Source: Mycolicibacterium xanthum
GTDB taxonomy: Bacteria > Actinomycetota > Actinomycetes > Mycobacteriales > Mycobacteriaceae
DNA length: 64,000 nucleotides
Assembly (NCBI RefSeq): GCF_019710635.1
Contig: NZ_JAIFZS010000025.1
Coordinates: 1-64,000, forward strand
Reading direction: 5' to 3'
A program made the position numbers and the translations under genes. The notes below the pieces were generated by a model. That model ran no database searches, was not told the DNA's origin, and worked only from the letters and a program-made list of their open reading frames with translations. Shown piece by piece: positions 9,085 to 19,355 of this stretch. The stretch's first letter is position 1. The number at the start of each line of letters is the position of its first letter.

Positions 9085-9975
9085 GTGGATGTACTGCGCA
9101 CCCCCGACGAGCGATTCACCGATCTGCCCGACTTTCCGTTCGAACCGCACTACGTGCAGGTCGGCGAGGTGCGCATGCACTACCTCGACGAAGGTCCGGC
9201 CGATGCCCCGGTGGTGTTGCTGCTGCACGGCGAGCCGTCGTGGAGCTACCTGTACCGGTGGATGATCCCGGTCCTCGTCGATGCGGGTTTGCGTGCGGTG
9301 GCGATCGATCTGGTCGGCTTCGGCCGCAGCGACAAGCCGACCCGCCGCGAGGACTACACCTACGCCGCGCACGTCGACTGGACCTGGGGCGCGATCGACG
9401 CGATCGGGCTGACCGACATCACCCTGGTGTGTCAGGACTGGGGCGGGCTGATCGGGTTACGTCTGGTCGGCGAGCATCCGGATCGCTTCGCGCGGGTGGT
9501 GGCGGCCAACACGATGCTGCCGACCGGCGACCACCACCCGGGCGAGGCGTTTCTGGCCTGGCAGAACTTCAGCCAGCAGACGCCGGACTTTCCGGTGGGG
9601 CAGATCGTGAACGCAGGCTGCGCCTCGACGTTGGCGCCCGAGGTGATCGCCGCCTACGACGCCCCGTTCCCCGACGATTCGTACAAGGCGGGGGTGCGTC
9701 AGTTCCCGCTGCTGGTGCCGATCAGCCCCGAAGACCCGGCCGCCCCGGCCAACCGGGCCGCCTGGGAGCTGCTGCGCCGGTTCGGCAAGCCGTTCCTGTG
9801 CGCCTTCTCCGACTCCGACCCGATCACCCGTGGCGGAGATGCCGTGCTGCGCAAGCTCATCCCCGGGGCGCAGGGGCAACCGGAGCTGACGATCGCCGAC
9901 GGTGGGCACTTCCTCCAAGAGGACAAGGGCGCCGAACTGGCGCGCGTGGTGGTCGATTTCGTCGCCGCGAACTGA
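9085..9975 (+). CDS. haloalkane dehalogenase-like alpha/beta hydrolase (HLD-I, DhmA group)
   Basis: A 296-residue alpha/beta hydrolase close to mycobacterial DhmA/Rv2296 proteins (start VDVLRTPDERF). Expected residues: nucleophile D118 in CQDWGG followed by halide-binding W119, E50 in HGEPSWSYLYR, probable second halide Trp W159, catalytic acid D245 in SDSDPITR, and H275 in GGHFLQED. Haloalkane dehalogenases convert haloalkanes to alcohols and halide in the cytoplasm. GTG at 9085 is chosen because AAGGAG at 9071-9076 is well spaced and the family starts here. A short inverted repeat (GGTAC, 6 nt, GTACC) at 9036-9051 precedes it. Epoxide hydrolase or esterase activity is an alternative. Confidence 0.85.
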   Translation: MDVLRTPDERFTDLPDFPFEPHYVQVGEVRMHYLDEGPADAPVVLLLHGEPSWSYLYRWMIPVLVDAGLRAVAIDLVGFGRSDKPTRREDYTYAAHVDWTWGAIDAIGLTDITLVCQDWGGLIGLRLVGEHPDRFARVVAANTMLPTGDHHPGEAFLAWQNFSQQTPDFPVGQIVNAGCASTLAPEVIAAYDAPFPDDSYKAGVRQFPLLVPISPEDPAAPANRAAWELLRRFGKPFLCAFSDSDPITRGGDAVLRKLIPGAQGQPELTIADGGHFLQEDKGAELARVVVDFVAAN

Positions 9976-9978
9976 CCG

Positions 9979-10566
9979 CTAGCCCAACGGAATATCGTTG
10001 TCGCCCTTGGATTCCTGATACTGGTTCGACAGCGCGTCGTAGCGCTCGCGGATCCGGTCGCGCTGTTGGAGCAGTTCGGTGCGCTGTGGCTCGGGCTCGG
10101 TGTCGATGAGGTCGGCGATCGCATAGGCGGTCCAGAACTCGTTGGTGCGGCGATAGCCGCCGGGTTCCAGGCCGAACAGCTCCTTGAGGATCTTCAGGTC
10201 GTGCGGGATGGCGAAGCTGTCGCGGGAGTCCTCGTGGCTGTAGAAGTAGTAGTAGTTGTCGAACCCGGACCAGGTGATCGCCGACATGCACAGCGTGCAG
10301 GGCTCGTGGGTGGTCAGGAAGACCAGATCCTTGGTCGGTGGCCGCGCGGGCATCTCGTAGAACTGGCGCAGTGTGTTGATCTCGCCGTGCCAGAGCGGGT
10401 TGTCGGTTTCGTCGTTGGTGCCGGCGATCACCACGGACAGATCCGACTTGCGCAGCAGCGCCGCGCCGAACACCTTGTTGCCGGCGGCCACGCCTCGCTC
10501 GGTGAGCGGCAGGATGTCGGTCTCGATGACGTCGAGCAGTCGCGCGGCGATCGTGGTGTCGGCCAT
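9979..10566 (-). CDS. cytidine/guanine deaminase-fold nucleobase deaminase
   Basis: A 195-residue zinc deaminase of the CMP/dCMP deaminase superfamily. The zinc ligands are visible: H60-x-E62 in NPLWHGEIN (Glu is the proton shuttle) and C90-x-x-C93 in [11 protein letters not shown]. Length and the HGEIN/PCTLC pattern fit the guanine-deaminase/tRNA-adenosine-deaminase-like group rather than true cytidine deaminase. The C-terminal helical part, rich in Glu and Gln, is an extension. The gene is divergent from thyX across a 145-nt gap with a strong hairpin. Substrate uncertain. Confidence 0.8.
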   Translation of the reverse strand: MADTTIAARLLDVIETDILPLTERGVAAGNKVFGAALLRKSDLSVVIAGTNDETDNPLWHGEINTLRQFYEMPARPPTKDLVFLTTHEPCTLCMSAITWSGFDNYYYFYSHEDSRDSFAIPHDLKILKELFGLEPGGYRRTNEFWTAYAIADLIDTEPEPQRTELLQQRDRIRERYDALSNQYQESKGDNDIPLG

Positions 10567-10590
10567 GGGCCACCCTAACGTCCGTTGGCG

Positions 10591-10637
10591 CTGCGCTCAC
10601 GGCGAGGAAGTTCGAGTGGACCTCGCCCTGAGCGCAG
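10591..10637. repeat. 17-bp hairpin between divergent genes
   Basis: Arms ctgcgctcacggcgagg (10591-10607) and cctcgccctgagcgcag (10621-10637) pair with one mismatch over 17 bp around a 13-nt loop. It lies between the deaminase start and the thyX promoter, so it could terminate read-through, bind a dimeric regulator, or be a small repetitive element. Confidence 0.6.
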
Positions 10638-10680
10638 TTTCAACGCGGGGTGGGGCCGCCAGCGCAGCCTCAACGCGGGG
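10631..10680. repeat. 20-bp direct repeat upstream of thyX
   Basis: AGCGCAGTTTCAACGCGGGG at 10631-10650 recurs as AGCGCAGCCTCAACGCGGGG at 10661-10680 (18 of 20 identical, 30-nt period). The first copy overlaps the right arm of the hairpin. The second copy ends 20 nt before the thyX -10 box, so paired binding sites for a regulator are possible. Confidence 0.6.
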
Positions 10681-10711
10681 GTTCGCCCGTCCCGCGCGCT
10701 ATCCTCGCCGC

Positions 10712-11473
10712 GTGGCCGAGATCGCTCCGCTGCGTGTGCAGCTGATCGCCAAGACGGAATTCGCGCCGCCGCCGGACGTGCCGTGGAGCACCGACGCCGA
10801 CGGCGGTCCCGCACTCGTCGAGTTCGCCGGGCGGGCCTGCTATCAGAGCTGGTCGAAGCCCAATCCGCGCACCGCCACCAACGCCTCGTATCTGCGGCAC
10901 ATCATCGACGTCGGCCATTTCTCCGTGCTCGAACACGCCTCGGTGTCGTTCTACATCACCGGCATCTCGCGGTCCTGCACGCACGAACTGGTCCGGCACC
11001 GGCACTTCTCCTACTCCCAGCTGTCGCAGCGGTACGTGCCCGAGGACGACGCGCAGGTGGTGGCGCCGCCGGGCATCGAGGACGACCCGGAGCTGACCGC
11101 GATCCTGGCCGCGGCCGCCGACGCCAGCCGGGCCGCCTACCTCGAGCTGCTGACCAGGCTGGAAGCCAAGCTGGTGGGCGACCAGCCCGAGGGACGGGCC
11201 GTGCTGCGGCGCAAGCAGGCCCGCCAGGCGGCCCGTGCCGTCCTGCCGAACGCCACCGAGACGCGCATCGTGGTGACCGGCAACTACCGGGCGTGGCGGC
11301 ATTTCATCGCGATGCGGGCCAGCGAACACGCCGACGTGGAGATCCGCCGGCTGGCCATCGAGTGTTTGCGCCAGCTCGTCGATGTCGCCCCCCAGGTGTT
11401 CGCCGACTTCGAGATCACCGTGCTCGCCGACGGCACCGAGGTCGCGACCAGCCCGCTGGCCACCGAGGTCTGA
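10712..11473 (+). CDS. thyX: flavin-dependent thymidylate synthase
   Basis: A 253-residue ThyX that makes dTMP from dUMP using FAD/NADPH and methylene-tetrahydrofolate without producing dihydrofolate. The defining ThyX motif RHRxxxxxxxS is at residues 95-105 ([11 protein letters not shown]). The preceding [14 protein letters not shown] contributes substrate and flavin contacts. GTG at 10712 follows a TATCCT -10 box (10700-10705) by 6 nt, indicating a leaderless start. It is followed by dapA, as in M. tuberculosis (Rv2754c-Rv2753c). Confidence 0.97.
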   Translation: MAEIAPLRVQLIAKTEFAPPPDVPWSTDADGGPALVEFAGRACYQSWSKPNPRTATNASYLRHIIDVGHFSVLEHASVSFYITGISRSCTHELVRHRHFSYSQLSQRYVPEDDAQVVAPPGIEDDPELTAILAAAADASRAAYLELLTRLEAKLVGDQPEGRAVLRRKQARQAARAVLPNATETRIVVTGNYRAWRHFIAMRASEHADVEIRRLAIECLRQLVDVAPQVFADFEITVLADGTEVATSPLATEV

Positions 11474-12427
<954 letters not shown>

Positions 12428-12437
12428 TGGGCTGCTA

Positions 12438-14114
12438 GTGGACTCCGCACTGATCGCGCCGCAGCCGCTGGCAGCGGGTGGCCTCCGGGTCACCGCACTG
12501 GGCGGTATCAACGAGATCGGTCGCAACATGACCGTTTTCGAACATCTGGGCCGGCTGCTGATCGTGGACTGCGGGGTGCTCTTCCCGACCCATGACGAGC
12601 CCGGCGTCGACCTGATCCTGCCCGACCTGCGCCACATCGAGCACCGGCTCGACGACGTGGAGGCACTCGTCGTCACCCATGGTCACGAGGATCACATCGG
12701 CGCGATCCCGTTCCTGCTCAAACTGCGGCCGGACCTCCCCGTGGTCGGGTCGAAGTTCACGCTGGCACTGGTACGGGAGAAGTGCCGCGAACACCGGATC
12801 AAGCCGGTGCTGGTCGAGGTGGCGGAGCGGCAGAAGTCCACGCACGGGGTGTTCGAATGCCAGTACTTCGCGGTCAACCACTCGATACCGGGCTGCCTGG
12901 CGATCGCGATCCACACCGGCGCGGGAACCGTGCTGCACACCGGGGACATCAAACTCGACCAGCTGCCACCCGACGGCAGGCCGACCGACCTGCCCGGCAT
13001 GTCGCGGCTCGGCGACGCCGGCGTCGACCTGTTCCTGTGCGACTCGACCAACTCGGAGATCCCCGGTGTGGGCCCTTCGGAGAGCGAGGTCGGTCCCGCG
13101 CTGCACCGGTTGATGCGCGGGGCGGAGGGGCGGGTCATCGTCGCGTGCTTCGCGTCCAACGTCGACCGTGTGCAGCAGATCATCGACGCCGCCGTGGCGC
13201 TCGGGCGCCGGGTGTCGTTCGTCGGCCGGTCGATGGTGCGCAACATGGGCATCGCCCGCGAACTCGGGTATCTGCGGGTCGCCGACGAGGACGTCCTGGA
13301 GATCGCCGCGGCGGAGATGATGCCCGCTGACCGGGTGGTGCTGATCACCACCGGGACCCAGGGCGAGCCGATGGCGGCACTCTCGCGAATGTCGCGCGGC
13401 GAGCATCGCAGCATCACGCTGACCGCGGGCGACCTGATCATCCTGTCGTCGTCGCTGATCCCGGGCAACGAGGAGGCCGTGTACGGGGTGATCGACGCGC
13501 TGGCCAAGATCGGTGCCCGCGTCGTCACCAATCAGCAGGTGCGCGTGCATGTCTCCGGCCACGCCTACTCCGGCGAGCTGCTGTTCCTCTACAACGGTGT
13601 GCGGCCCCGCAACGTGATGCCGGTGCACGGCACCTGGCGGATGCTGCGCGCCAACGCGGCACTGGCCGCGCGCTCCGGTGTTCCCGAGGAGAACATCGTG
13701 CTCGCCGAGAACGGTGTCAGCGTCGACCTGGTGGCCGGCCGGGTCAGCATCGCGGGGGCGGTGTCGGTCGGCAAGATGTTCGTCGACGGGCTGATCACCG
13801 GCGACGTCGGTGATGCAACGCTCGGCGAAAGGCTCATTCTCTCTTCGGGTTTCGTCGCCGTGACGGTGATCGTGCGGCGGGGGACGGGCAAGCGGGCCGC
13901 GCCTGCGCACCTGCATTCGCGCGGCTTCTCCGAGGATCCCAAGGCGCTGGAACCGGCGGCCCGCAACGTCGAGGCCGAGCTGGACCGGCTGGCGTCGCAG
14001 AACATCACCGATCCGACGCGCATCGCGCAGGCGGTGCGTCGCACGGTCGGTAAATGGGTGGGCGAGACCTACCGCCGGCAGCCGATGATCGTGCCGACCG
14101 TCATCGAGATCTGA
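12438..14114 (+). CDS. rnj: ribonuclease J
   Basis: A 558-residue RNase J of the metallo-beta-lactamase/beta-CASP family, acting as endo- and 5'-3' exoribonuclease in rRNA and mRNA processing. The zinc motif HGHEDH is at residues 81-86. Downstream are LHTGDIKLD, the beta-CASP segment VIVACFASNVDRVQQIID, a TTGTQGEPMAALSRM segment and the VSGHAYSGEL motif C. The C-terminal dimerisation domain ends RQPMIVPTVIEI. It starts with GTG 10 nt after dapA, the same order as Rv2753c-Rv2752c. Confidence 0.96.
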   Translation: MDSALIAPQPLAAGGLRVTALGGINEIGRNMTVFEHLGRLLIVDCGVLFPTHDEPGVDLILPDLRHIEHRLDDVEALVVTHGHEDHIGAIPFLLKLRPDLPVVGSKFTLALVREKCREHRIKPVLVEVAERQKSTHGVFECQYFAVNHSIPGCLAIAIHTGAGTVLHTGDIKLDQLPPDGRPTDLPGMSRLGDAGVDLFLCDSTNSEIPGVGPSESEVGPALHRLMRGAEGRVIVACFASNVDRVQQIIDAAVALGRRVSFVGRSMVRNMGIARELGYLRVADEDVLEIAAAEMMPADRVVLITTGTQGEPMAALSRMSRGEHRSITLTAGDLIILSSSLIPGNEEAVYGVIDALAKIGARVVTNQQVRVHVSGHAYSGELLFLYNGVRPRNVMPVHGTWRMLRANAALAARSGVPEENIVLAENGVSVDLVAGRVSIAGAVSVGKMFVDGLITGDVGDATLGERLILSSGFVAVTVIVRRGTGKRAAPAHLHSRGFSEDPKALEPAARNVEAELDRLASQNITDPTRIAQAVRRTVGKWVGETYRRQPMIVPTVIEI

Positions 14115-14136
14115 TTGTGTTCGCGGGCGCCGGTTT

Positions 14137-15012
14137 TCATCGTTCGGCCAGCGCCGTCCACTCGATGGGGGATGCCGACAGCGTGCGCCCGGTCGGCCGG
14201 ATGTAGGTGTCCCGGAAGTAGCTCGGACCCGCCTGCTCGACCAGCCTCCAGCCCGATTCGGCGAGCAGATCGCCGACCGCCTCGCGCACCAGGCCCGACT
14301 TCCACACCTGTGCGCGCTGCCGGAACCGCCGGTAGAGCGCGTCGCTGCCGTAGCGATTCTCGCCGTCGATGAAGTCCTGTCTGATGTAGGTGAAGACGAG
14401 CCGGCTCCCGGGCGCCGCCGAGCTGGTCTGGGCCAGCGTGGCGCGGACCGCTTCCGGGCTCAGGTATTGGGTGACGCCCTCCCAGATGAAGAAGGTGCGG
14501 TCACCGCGCCGGTATCCGCGGTTCTCCAGGGCGGCCATCAGGTCGTCGGTTTCGAAGTCGACCGGTATCAGCTGAACCGAGGCGGGCGTGGCACCGAGCA
14601 CCCGCCGCAGCAACGCCTCCTTGTGCTCGATCATGACCGGCTGGTCTAGCTCGTAGACCGGCAGCTCACTGTGCCTGGCGATGCGGCACGCCCGGGTGTC
14701 CAGCCCGGCGCCGAGCACCACGACCGCATCGACCTCGTTGAGGGGATCCGACAGCCGTTCGTCGATGTAGTGCTTACGGCAGGCGATGCCGGCCCACAGC
14801 CCCGGGCCGGATCTCTGCGAGGCGGCCGAGACGGCCCGGCGGATAACACCGATGCGGGTCACGGCCACCAGCGCGCGAAGTGTGGCGGGCAGAAAGGATC
14901 CGGCGAGGTCGTCGTCGACGAGGCGGCGGTGCGACGGCTCGTGGTGTTCGACGGCCGCGAGCACCATCGGCCCGAAGGCGGTCCGGGCGGCGGCGTTTCG
15001 TCGCATGCTCAC
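14137..15012 (-). CDS. SAM-dependent methyltransferase (Rv2751 type)
   Basis: A 291-residue class I methyltransferase of the TIGR00027/LCM-like group, which is expanded in mycobacteria. The SAM-binding motif I appears as VVVLGAGLDTRACRI, followed by VYELDQPVMIEHK (acidic residue binding the ribose) and FIWEGVTQYLSPEAV. Such proteins resemble leucine carboxyl methyltransferases and polyketide O-methyltransferases; the substrate is unknown. The stop is 22 nt from the end of rnj (convergent). It lies 4 nt after the SDR gene and is probably co-transcribed with it. An ATG two codons downstream is an alternative start. Confidence 0.85.
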   Translation of the reverse strand: MSMRRNAAARTAFGPMVLAAVEHHEPSHRRLVDDDLAGSFLPATLRALVAVTRIGVIRRAVSAASQRSGPGLWAGIACRKHYIDERLSDPLNEVDAVVVLGAGLDTRACRIARHSELPVYELDQPVMIEHKEALLRRVLGATPASVQLIPVDFETDDLMAALENRGYRRGDRTFFIWEGVTQYLSPEAVRATLAQTSSAAPGSRLVFTYIRQDFIDGENRYGSDALYRRFRQRAQVWKSGLVREAVGDLLAESGWRLVEQAGPSYFRDTYIRPTGRTLSASPIEWTALAER

Positions 15013-15016
15013 CGGT

Positions 15017-15835
15017 TCAGCGCTTGTTCACATAGCCTGCGTCGACGGGCAGCGTGACCCCGGTGACGTACCGGGCGGCATCGGACACCAGCCAGAGCAC
15101 CGCGTTGGCGATGTCCTCGGGCTCGAGTGTCTGCACCGGTAGCGCGTTGCCCATGTCGGGTCCACCCTCACTCTGCTGCGCCATGCCCTCCAGCCAGGAC
15201 CGGGTGAAGTCGTTGTCGATCATCGGTGTGTTCACCCCGGCGGGATGGATCGAGTTGACCCGGATATTGAACTGGGCCAACAGGTTTGCATACGTCCGCA
15301 TCAGGCCGACGACGCCGTGCTTGGCCGCCGCGTAACCGACCGACCCGGCGATCGGCGTGCCCACCCCGACCAGTCCCATCACCGAACTGGTCAGCACGAT
15401 CGAACCGCCGTTGCCGTACTTGATCATCGGCTTCATCGCGACGTCGATCGTGTGATAGACGCCGGTCAGGTTGACGTCGATGACGTCCCGCCAGGCGTCG
15501 GCCGCGGCCATCGGCGCGATGCCCGCATTGGCGACCACGATGTCGAGGCGCTCGCCCAGCGCGTCGGTGCCCCGGCGCACCGCCGCCTTCACCGCGTCTC
15601 GGTCGCGTACGTCGGCTTCGACGGCCACGATCCGCGCGCCGGTCTCTTCGACCAGCTTGACCGTGGCGGCCAGGTCGTCCGGGGTCGCCAGCGGGTAGGG
15701 CACCGAGGCGATCTGATCGCACAGGTCCAGGGCGATGATGTCGGCGCCCTCGGAGGCGAGTTTGACCGCGTGGGCCCGACCCTGGCCGCGGGCGGCGCCG
15801 GTGATGAATGCGGCCTTGCCGCTGAGCTCGCCCAT
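15017..15835 (-). CDS. mycofactocin-coupled SDR family oxidoreductase (Rv2750 type)
   Basis: A 272-residue short-chain dehydrogenase. The NAD-binding glycine motif is TGAARGQGR (residues 12-20), and the catalytic residues are Ser150/151, Tyr168 and Lys172 (YAAAK). After the second strand there is an insertion ([18 protein letters not shown]), the hallmark of the mycofactocin-coupled subfamily. In that family the nicotinamide cofactor stays bound and is re-oxidised through mycofactocin rather than exchanged. The substrate is probably an alcohol or hydroxylated lipid, but unknown. Confidence 0.88.
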   Translation of the reverse strand: MGELSGKAAFITGAARGQGRAHAVKLASEGADIIALDLCDQIASVPYPLATPDDLAATVKLVEETGARIVAVEADVRDRDAVKAAVRRGTDALGERLDIVVANAGIAPMAAADAWRDVIDVNLTGVYHTIDVAMKPMIKYGNGGSIVLTSSVMGLVGVGTPIAGSVGYAAAKHGVVGLMRTYANLLAQFNIRVNSIHPAGVNTPMIDNDFTRSWLEGMAQQSEGGPDMGNALPVQTLEPEDIANAVLWLVSDAARYVTGVTLPVDAGYVNKR

Positions 15836-15839
15836 GACG

Positions 15840-16166
15840 CTACGAACGCAGCTTGCCCTTGGCCGGATCGCCCGCGGCGACCGGCTGCAGCATCTTGATG
15901 TCCGGCGCTCCGTCGAGAAGCTCGCCGACGGCGCCGAACAGCGCCGCGATCGCGGGGGCCTTGCTGTGCGCCGTCAGGGCGTCGGCGTCGGCCCACTGCT
16001 CGACGAAGACGAACGTGCCGTCGGCCTCGTGCAGCGAGTACAGCTCACACCCGGGCTCACCGTGCACCGCCTCGACGGCCTGCGTGCACGCCTCCCGGAC
16101 GGTGTCGACCGATTCGGGCTTGGCGGTCATGGTGGCGACGACGACGATCGGATTGCTGCTGGGCAC
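15840..16166 (-). CDS. antibiotic biosynthesis monooxygenase (ABM) domain protein (Rv2749 type)
   Basis: A 108-residue ferredoxin-like dimeric-barrel protein. Features are [20 protein letters not shown] at the start, [21 protein letters not shown] in the middle and an [10 protein letters not shown] helix, all typical of ABM/quinol-monooxygenase-like proteins. These can act on quinones, haem or polyketides without a metal. GTG at 16166 is chosen because AAGGAG sits at 16175-16180 and the domain begins right after it. It is the first gene of a three-gene minus-strand group with the SDR and methyltransferase, preserved in M. tuberculosis as Rv2749-Rv2751. Confidence 0.82.
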   Translation of the reverse strand: MPSSNPIVVVATMTAKPESVDTVREACTQAVEAVHGEPGCELYSLHEADGTFVFVEQWADADALTAHSKAPAIAALFGAVGELLDGAPDIKMLQPVAAGDPAKGKLRS

Positions 16167-16266
16167 CGGTGGCGCTCCTTGATCTCGGCGATGAGCTGGA
16201 CAGCTGTCCACCCTACTCATGCGGCCGTGGTGGGTGTCAGGCCGTGTCGACTCACCCCATGTCGAC

Positions 16267-16728
16267 TCACCCGAGGTCCACCCACAGCACCAGCGCGAGC
16301 AGTGCCGCGGCCAACGCCGCGAGCCCGACCGCATCGACAACGGTGACCGGACGACGACCGGCCGCGCCGATCCGCAGTTCGCGGGCGATGAGGAACAGTG
16401 GGAAGGTCACGCTGATGGCGATCGCGAAGCCCCCGATGATGTACAGCCAGACGAACCGCACGCCGTGCTTGCGGGCCTCGGTGACCATCAGGATCCCCGC
16501 CGACAGGAACAGCAGCAGGATGTCCACGGTCATCGACCTGGACCCCGGGTTGGCCTTGGTGTCGTCGAGGAAATCGATCAGAAATCCCGCCGGACTGTCC
16601 AGGTAGGCGATGTTCTGGCTCCATGTCGCGACCAGGGCCACGACGGCGATCACCGCATAGACGCTGCACAACAGCCTGCCGGTGAACGAAACGCCGGTCG
16701 TCGGTGGTGCTGGGTTGTGGTCGGCCAT
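16267..16728 (-). CDS. DUF2834 family membrane protein
   Basis: A 153-residue integral membrane protein with four predicted helices. A pattern of VYAVIAVVALVATWSQNIAY, then a loop with LIDFLDDTKANPGSRS, then three further helices fits the DUF2834 family of unknown function. Start at the ATG 16726-16728: a TACCGT -10 box (16735-16740, minus strand) leaves 6 nt, so it is probably leaderless. It is divergent from ftsK, whose leaderless start is 95 nt away. No functional clue beyond membrane location. Confidence 0.75.
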   Translation of the reverse strand: MADHNPAPPTTGVSFTGRLLCSVYAVIAVVALVATWSQNIAYLDSPAGFLIDFLDDTKANPGSRSMTVDILLLFLSAGILMVTEARKHGVRFVWLYIIGGFAIAISVTFPLFLIARELRIGAAGRRPVTVVDAVGLAALAAALLALVLWVDLG

Positions 16729-16823
16729 GCGGGCACGGTAGATCGAATTCGCGCGATCGACACCAATCTGTGACCAGTGTGGCAGATGGTGCATATGAGT
16801 CCATTGCGACTAGGCTTGTCTCC

Positions 16824-19346
16824 ATGGCGAGTAAGACCGCGTCCCGATCTGCTGCCCGTCCGACCAGGTCGAAGACCAGTTCGCGGGGTGGATCGCGGCC
16901 TGCGCGCCCAGCGGCTCCGCGGCGCAAGCCGTCGCGACAGGGGCCGTCCGTGATCTCGACCGCAGGCACGGCGGTGGGCCGCGGCGTGCGCGCCGGCTGG
17001 CTGATGCTGGCCAAGGGTGCGGGCAGCACCGCCCGCTCGGTCGGCCGGGCCCGGGATCTGGAACCCGGGCACCGTCGTGACGGCATCGCGCTGGCGCTGC
17101 TCGGCCTGGCGGTGGTGGTGGCGGCAAGCTCCTGGTTCGACGCCGCCCGTCCCGTCGGGGAGTGGATCGACACGCTGGTGCGGGTGATCATCGGGTCCGC
17201 GGTGGTGCTGGTCCCGGTGGCGCTGGCAGCCCTCGCCATCGCGCTGATGCGCTCCGAGCCCGACCCGGAGACCCGGCCGCGGCTGATTCTGGGCACCGCG
17301 ATGATCGTGCTACCTGCGCTCGGGCTGTGGCACCTGTGGGCCGGGTCGCCGCAGGATCCGGTGGCCCGCCAGCATGCGGCGGGATTCGTCGGGTTCGCCA
17401 TCGGGGGTCCGCTGTCCGACGGGCTCACGGCATGGATCGCCGCACCGCTGCTGTTCATCGGTGTGCTGTTCGGTGTGCTGCTGGTGACCGGCACCACGAT
17501 TCGCGAGGTGCCCTCGACGGTGCTCACGATGTTCTCCACCCGCTGGCGCGGTGGCTACGACGAGTATGGCGACGACTACGACGACGAGTACGACGACCGC
17601 GCCGGCGACGCGGCGCCGGAGGACTTCTCCGACGGCTATTACGACGACGCGGCCTTCGGTGGGGACGAGGCGTCGGCGTGGCCGACCGCAGACCAGCCCA
17701 CCGAGGAATTGCCGGCGCGCTCCGGTACGCCGATGGACAACTATCCGCTGACCGACGATGCGCCCACCGTGCCCGAAGCCGGGCGAAGCCGAAAGGGCAA
17801 GAAGGGCAAGGGACTGTCCCTGGACCGGGTGGTCGAGGGCCCCTACGCGCTGCCGTCGCTGGAGCTGTTGATCGCGGGCGATCCGCCCAAGCGGCGCAGT
17901 GCGGCCAACGAGCAGATGGTCGATTCGATCACCTCGGTGCTGCAGCAGTTCAAGGTCGACGCCGCCGTCACCGGGTGTACGCGCGGGCCGACGGTCACCC
18001 GCTACGAGGTCGAGCTCGGCCCGGGTGTGAAGGTCGAGAAGATCACCGCGTTGCACCGCAACATCGCCTACGCCGTGGCGACCGAGAGCGTGCGGATGCT
18101 CGCCCCGATCCCCGGCAAGTCGGCGGTCGGTATCGAGGTACCCAACACCGACCGCGAGATGGTGCGACTGGCCGACGTGCTGACCGACCCGGCGACCCGC
18201 TCCGACCATCACCCGCTGGTCATCGGGCTCGGCAAAGACATTGAGGGCGAGATGATCTCGGCCAACCTGGCGAAGATGCCGCACCTGCTGGTGGCCGGGT
18301 CGACCGGGTCGGGCAAGTCCAGCTTCGTCAACTCGATGCTGGTCTCGCTGCTGGCGCGGGCCACCCCCGAGGAGGTCAGGATGATCCTGATCGACCCGAA
18401 GATGGTGGAATTGACCCCCTACGAGGGCATTCCGCACCTCGTCACCCCGATCATCACCGAGCCGAAGAAGGCCGCCGCGGCGCTGGCATGGCTGGTCGAG
18501 GAGATGGAGCAGCGCTACCAGGACATGCAGGCCTCCCGGGTGCGCCACATCGACGTCTTCAACGAGAAGGTGAGATCCGGGGAGATCACCGCGCCGCTGG
18601 GCAGCAACCGGGAGTACAAGCCCTACCCCTACATCGTGGCCATCGTCGACGAGCTGGCCGACCTGATGATGACCGCCCCGCGGGATGTCGAGGACGCCAT
18701 CGTGCGGATCACCCAGAAGGCCCGCGCGGCAGGCATTCACCTGGTGCTGGCCACCCAGCGGCCGTCGGTGGACGTCGTCACCGGTCTGATCAAGACGAAT
18801 GTGCCGTCCCGGCTGGCATTCGCCACGTCGTCGCTGACCGACAGTCGTGTCATCCTCGACCAGCAGGGCGCCGAGAAGCTGATCGGCATGGGCGACGGGC
18901 TGTTCCTGCCGATGGGTGCCAACAAGCCGATCCGGTTGCAGGGTGCGTTCATCACCGACGAGGAGATCCATGCAGTGGTCTCGGCCACCAAGGAGCAGGC
19001 CGAGCCGGAGTTCGTCGAGGGCGTCACCACCGCCAAGGCCGGCGGCGACCGCAAGGACGTCGATCCCGACATCGGCGACGACATGGATGTCTTCCTGCAG
19101 GCCGTCGAGCTGGTGGTGTCCAGCCAGTTCGGGTCGACGTCGATGCTGCAGCGCAAGCTGCGGGTCGGCTTCGCCAAGGCCGGCCGGCTGATGGACCTGA
19201 TGGAGACCCGCGGGATCGTCGGGCCCTCGGAGGGATCCAAGGCGCGTGAGGTTCTGGTCAAACCCGACGAGCTGGCCGGCACGCTGGCCCTGATCCGCGG
19301 CGGCAGCGACGCCTCGGGCGGGGACGCGGAGGACACTTACTTCTAG
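16824..19346 (+). CDS. ftsK: DNA translocase FtsK
   Basis: An 840-residue septum-associated DNA pump that moves chromosome termini during division. Order of domains: a basic Arg/Ser/Lys-rich N-terminus, four membrane helices (about residues 90-240), a highly acidic Asp/Tyr-rich linker (YGDDYDDEYDD), the FtsK RecA-like motor with Walker A AGSTGSGKSS near residue 490 and Walker B YIVAIVDELADLMM, then a C-terminal gamma winged helix. The gamma domain (SSQFGSTSMLQRKLRVGFAK) reads KOPS-like DNA sites. The -10 TAGGCT at 16811-16816 leaves 7 nt to ATG, indicating a leaderless start. Equivalent to Rv2748c. Confidence 0.96.
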   Translation: MASKTASRSAARPTRSKTSSRGGSRPARPAAPRRKPSRQGPSVISTAGTAVGRGVRAGWLMLAKGAGSTARSVGRARDLEPGHRRDGIALALLGLAVVVAASSWFDAARPVGEWIDTLVRVIIGSAVVLVPVALAALAIALMRSEPDPETRPRLILGTAMIVLPALGLWHLWAGSPQDPVARQHAAGFVGFAIGGPLSDGLTAWIAAPLLFIGVLFGVLLVTGTTIREVPSTVLTMFSTRWRGGYDEYGDDYDDEYDDRAGDAAPEDFSDGYYDDAAFGGDEASAWPTADQPTEELPARSGTPMDNYPLTDDAPTVPEAGRSRKGKKGKGLSLDRVVEGPYALPSLELLIAGDPPKRRSAANEQMVDSITSVLQQFKVDAAVTGCTRGPTVTRYEVELGPGVKVEKITALHRNIAYAVATESVRMLAPIPGKSAVGIEVPNTDREMVRLADVLTDPATRSDHHPLVIGLGKDIEGEMISANLAKMPHLLVAGSTGSGKSSFVNSMLVSLLARATPEEVRMILIDPKMVELTPYEGIPHLVTPIITEPKKAAAALAWLVEEMEQRYQDMQASRVRHIDVFNEKVRSGEITAPLGSNREYKPYPYIVAIVDELADLMMTAPRDVEDAIVRITQKARAAGIHLVLATQRPSVDVVTGLIKTNVPSRLAFATSSLTDSRVILDQQGAEKLIGMGDGLFLPMGANKPIRLQGAFITDEEIHAVVSATKEQAEPEFVEGVTTAKAGGDRKDVDPDIGDDMDVFLQAVELVVSSQFGSTSMLQRKLRVGFAKAGRLMDLMETRGIVGPSEGSKAREVLVKPDELAGTLALIRGGSDASGGDAEDTYF

Positions 19347-19355
19347 CTTTCCCCC

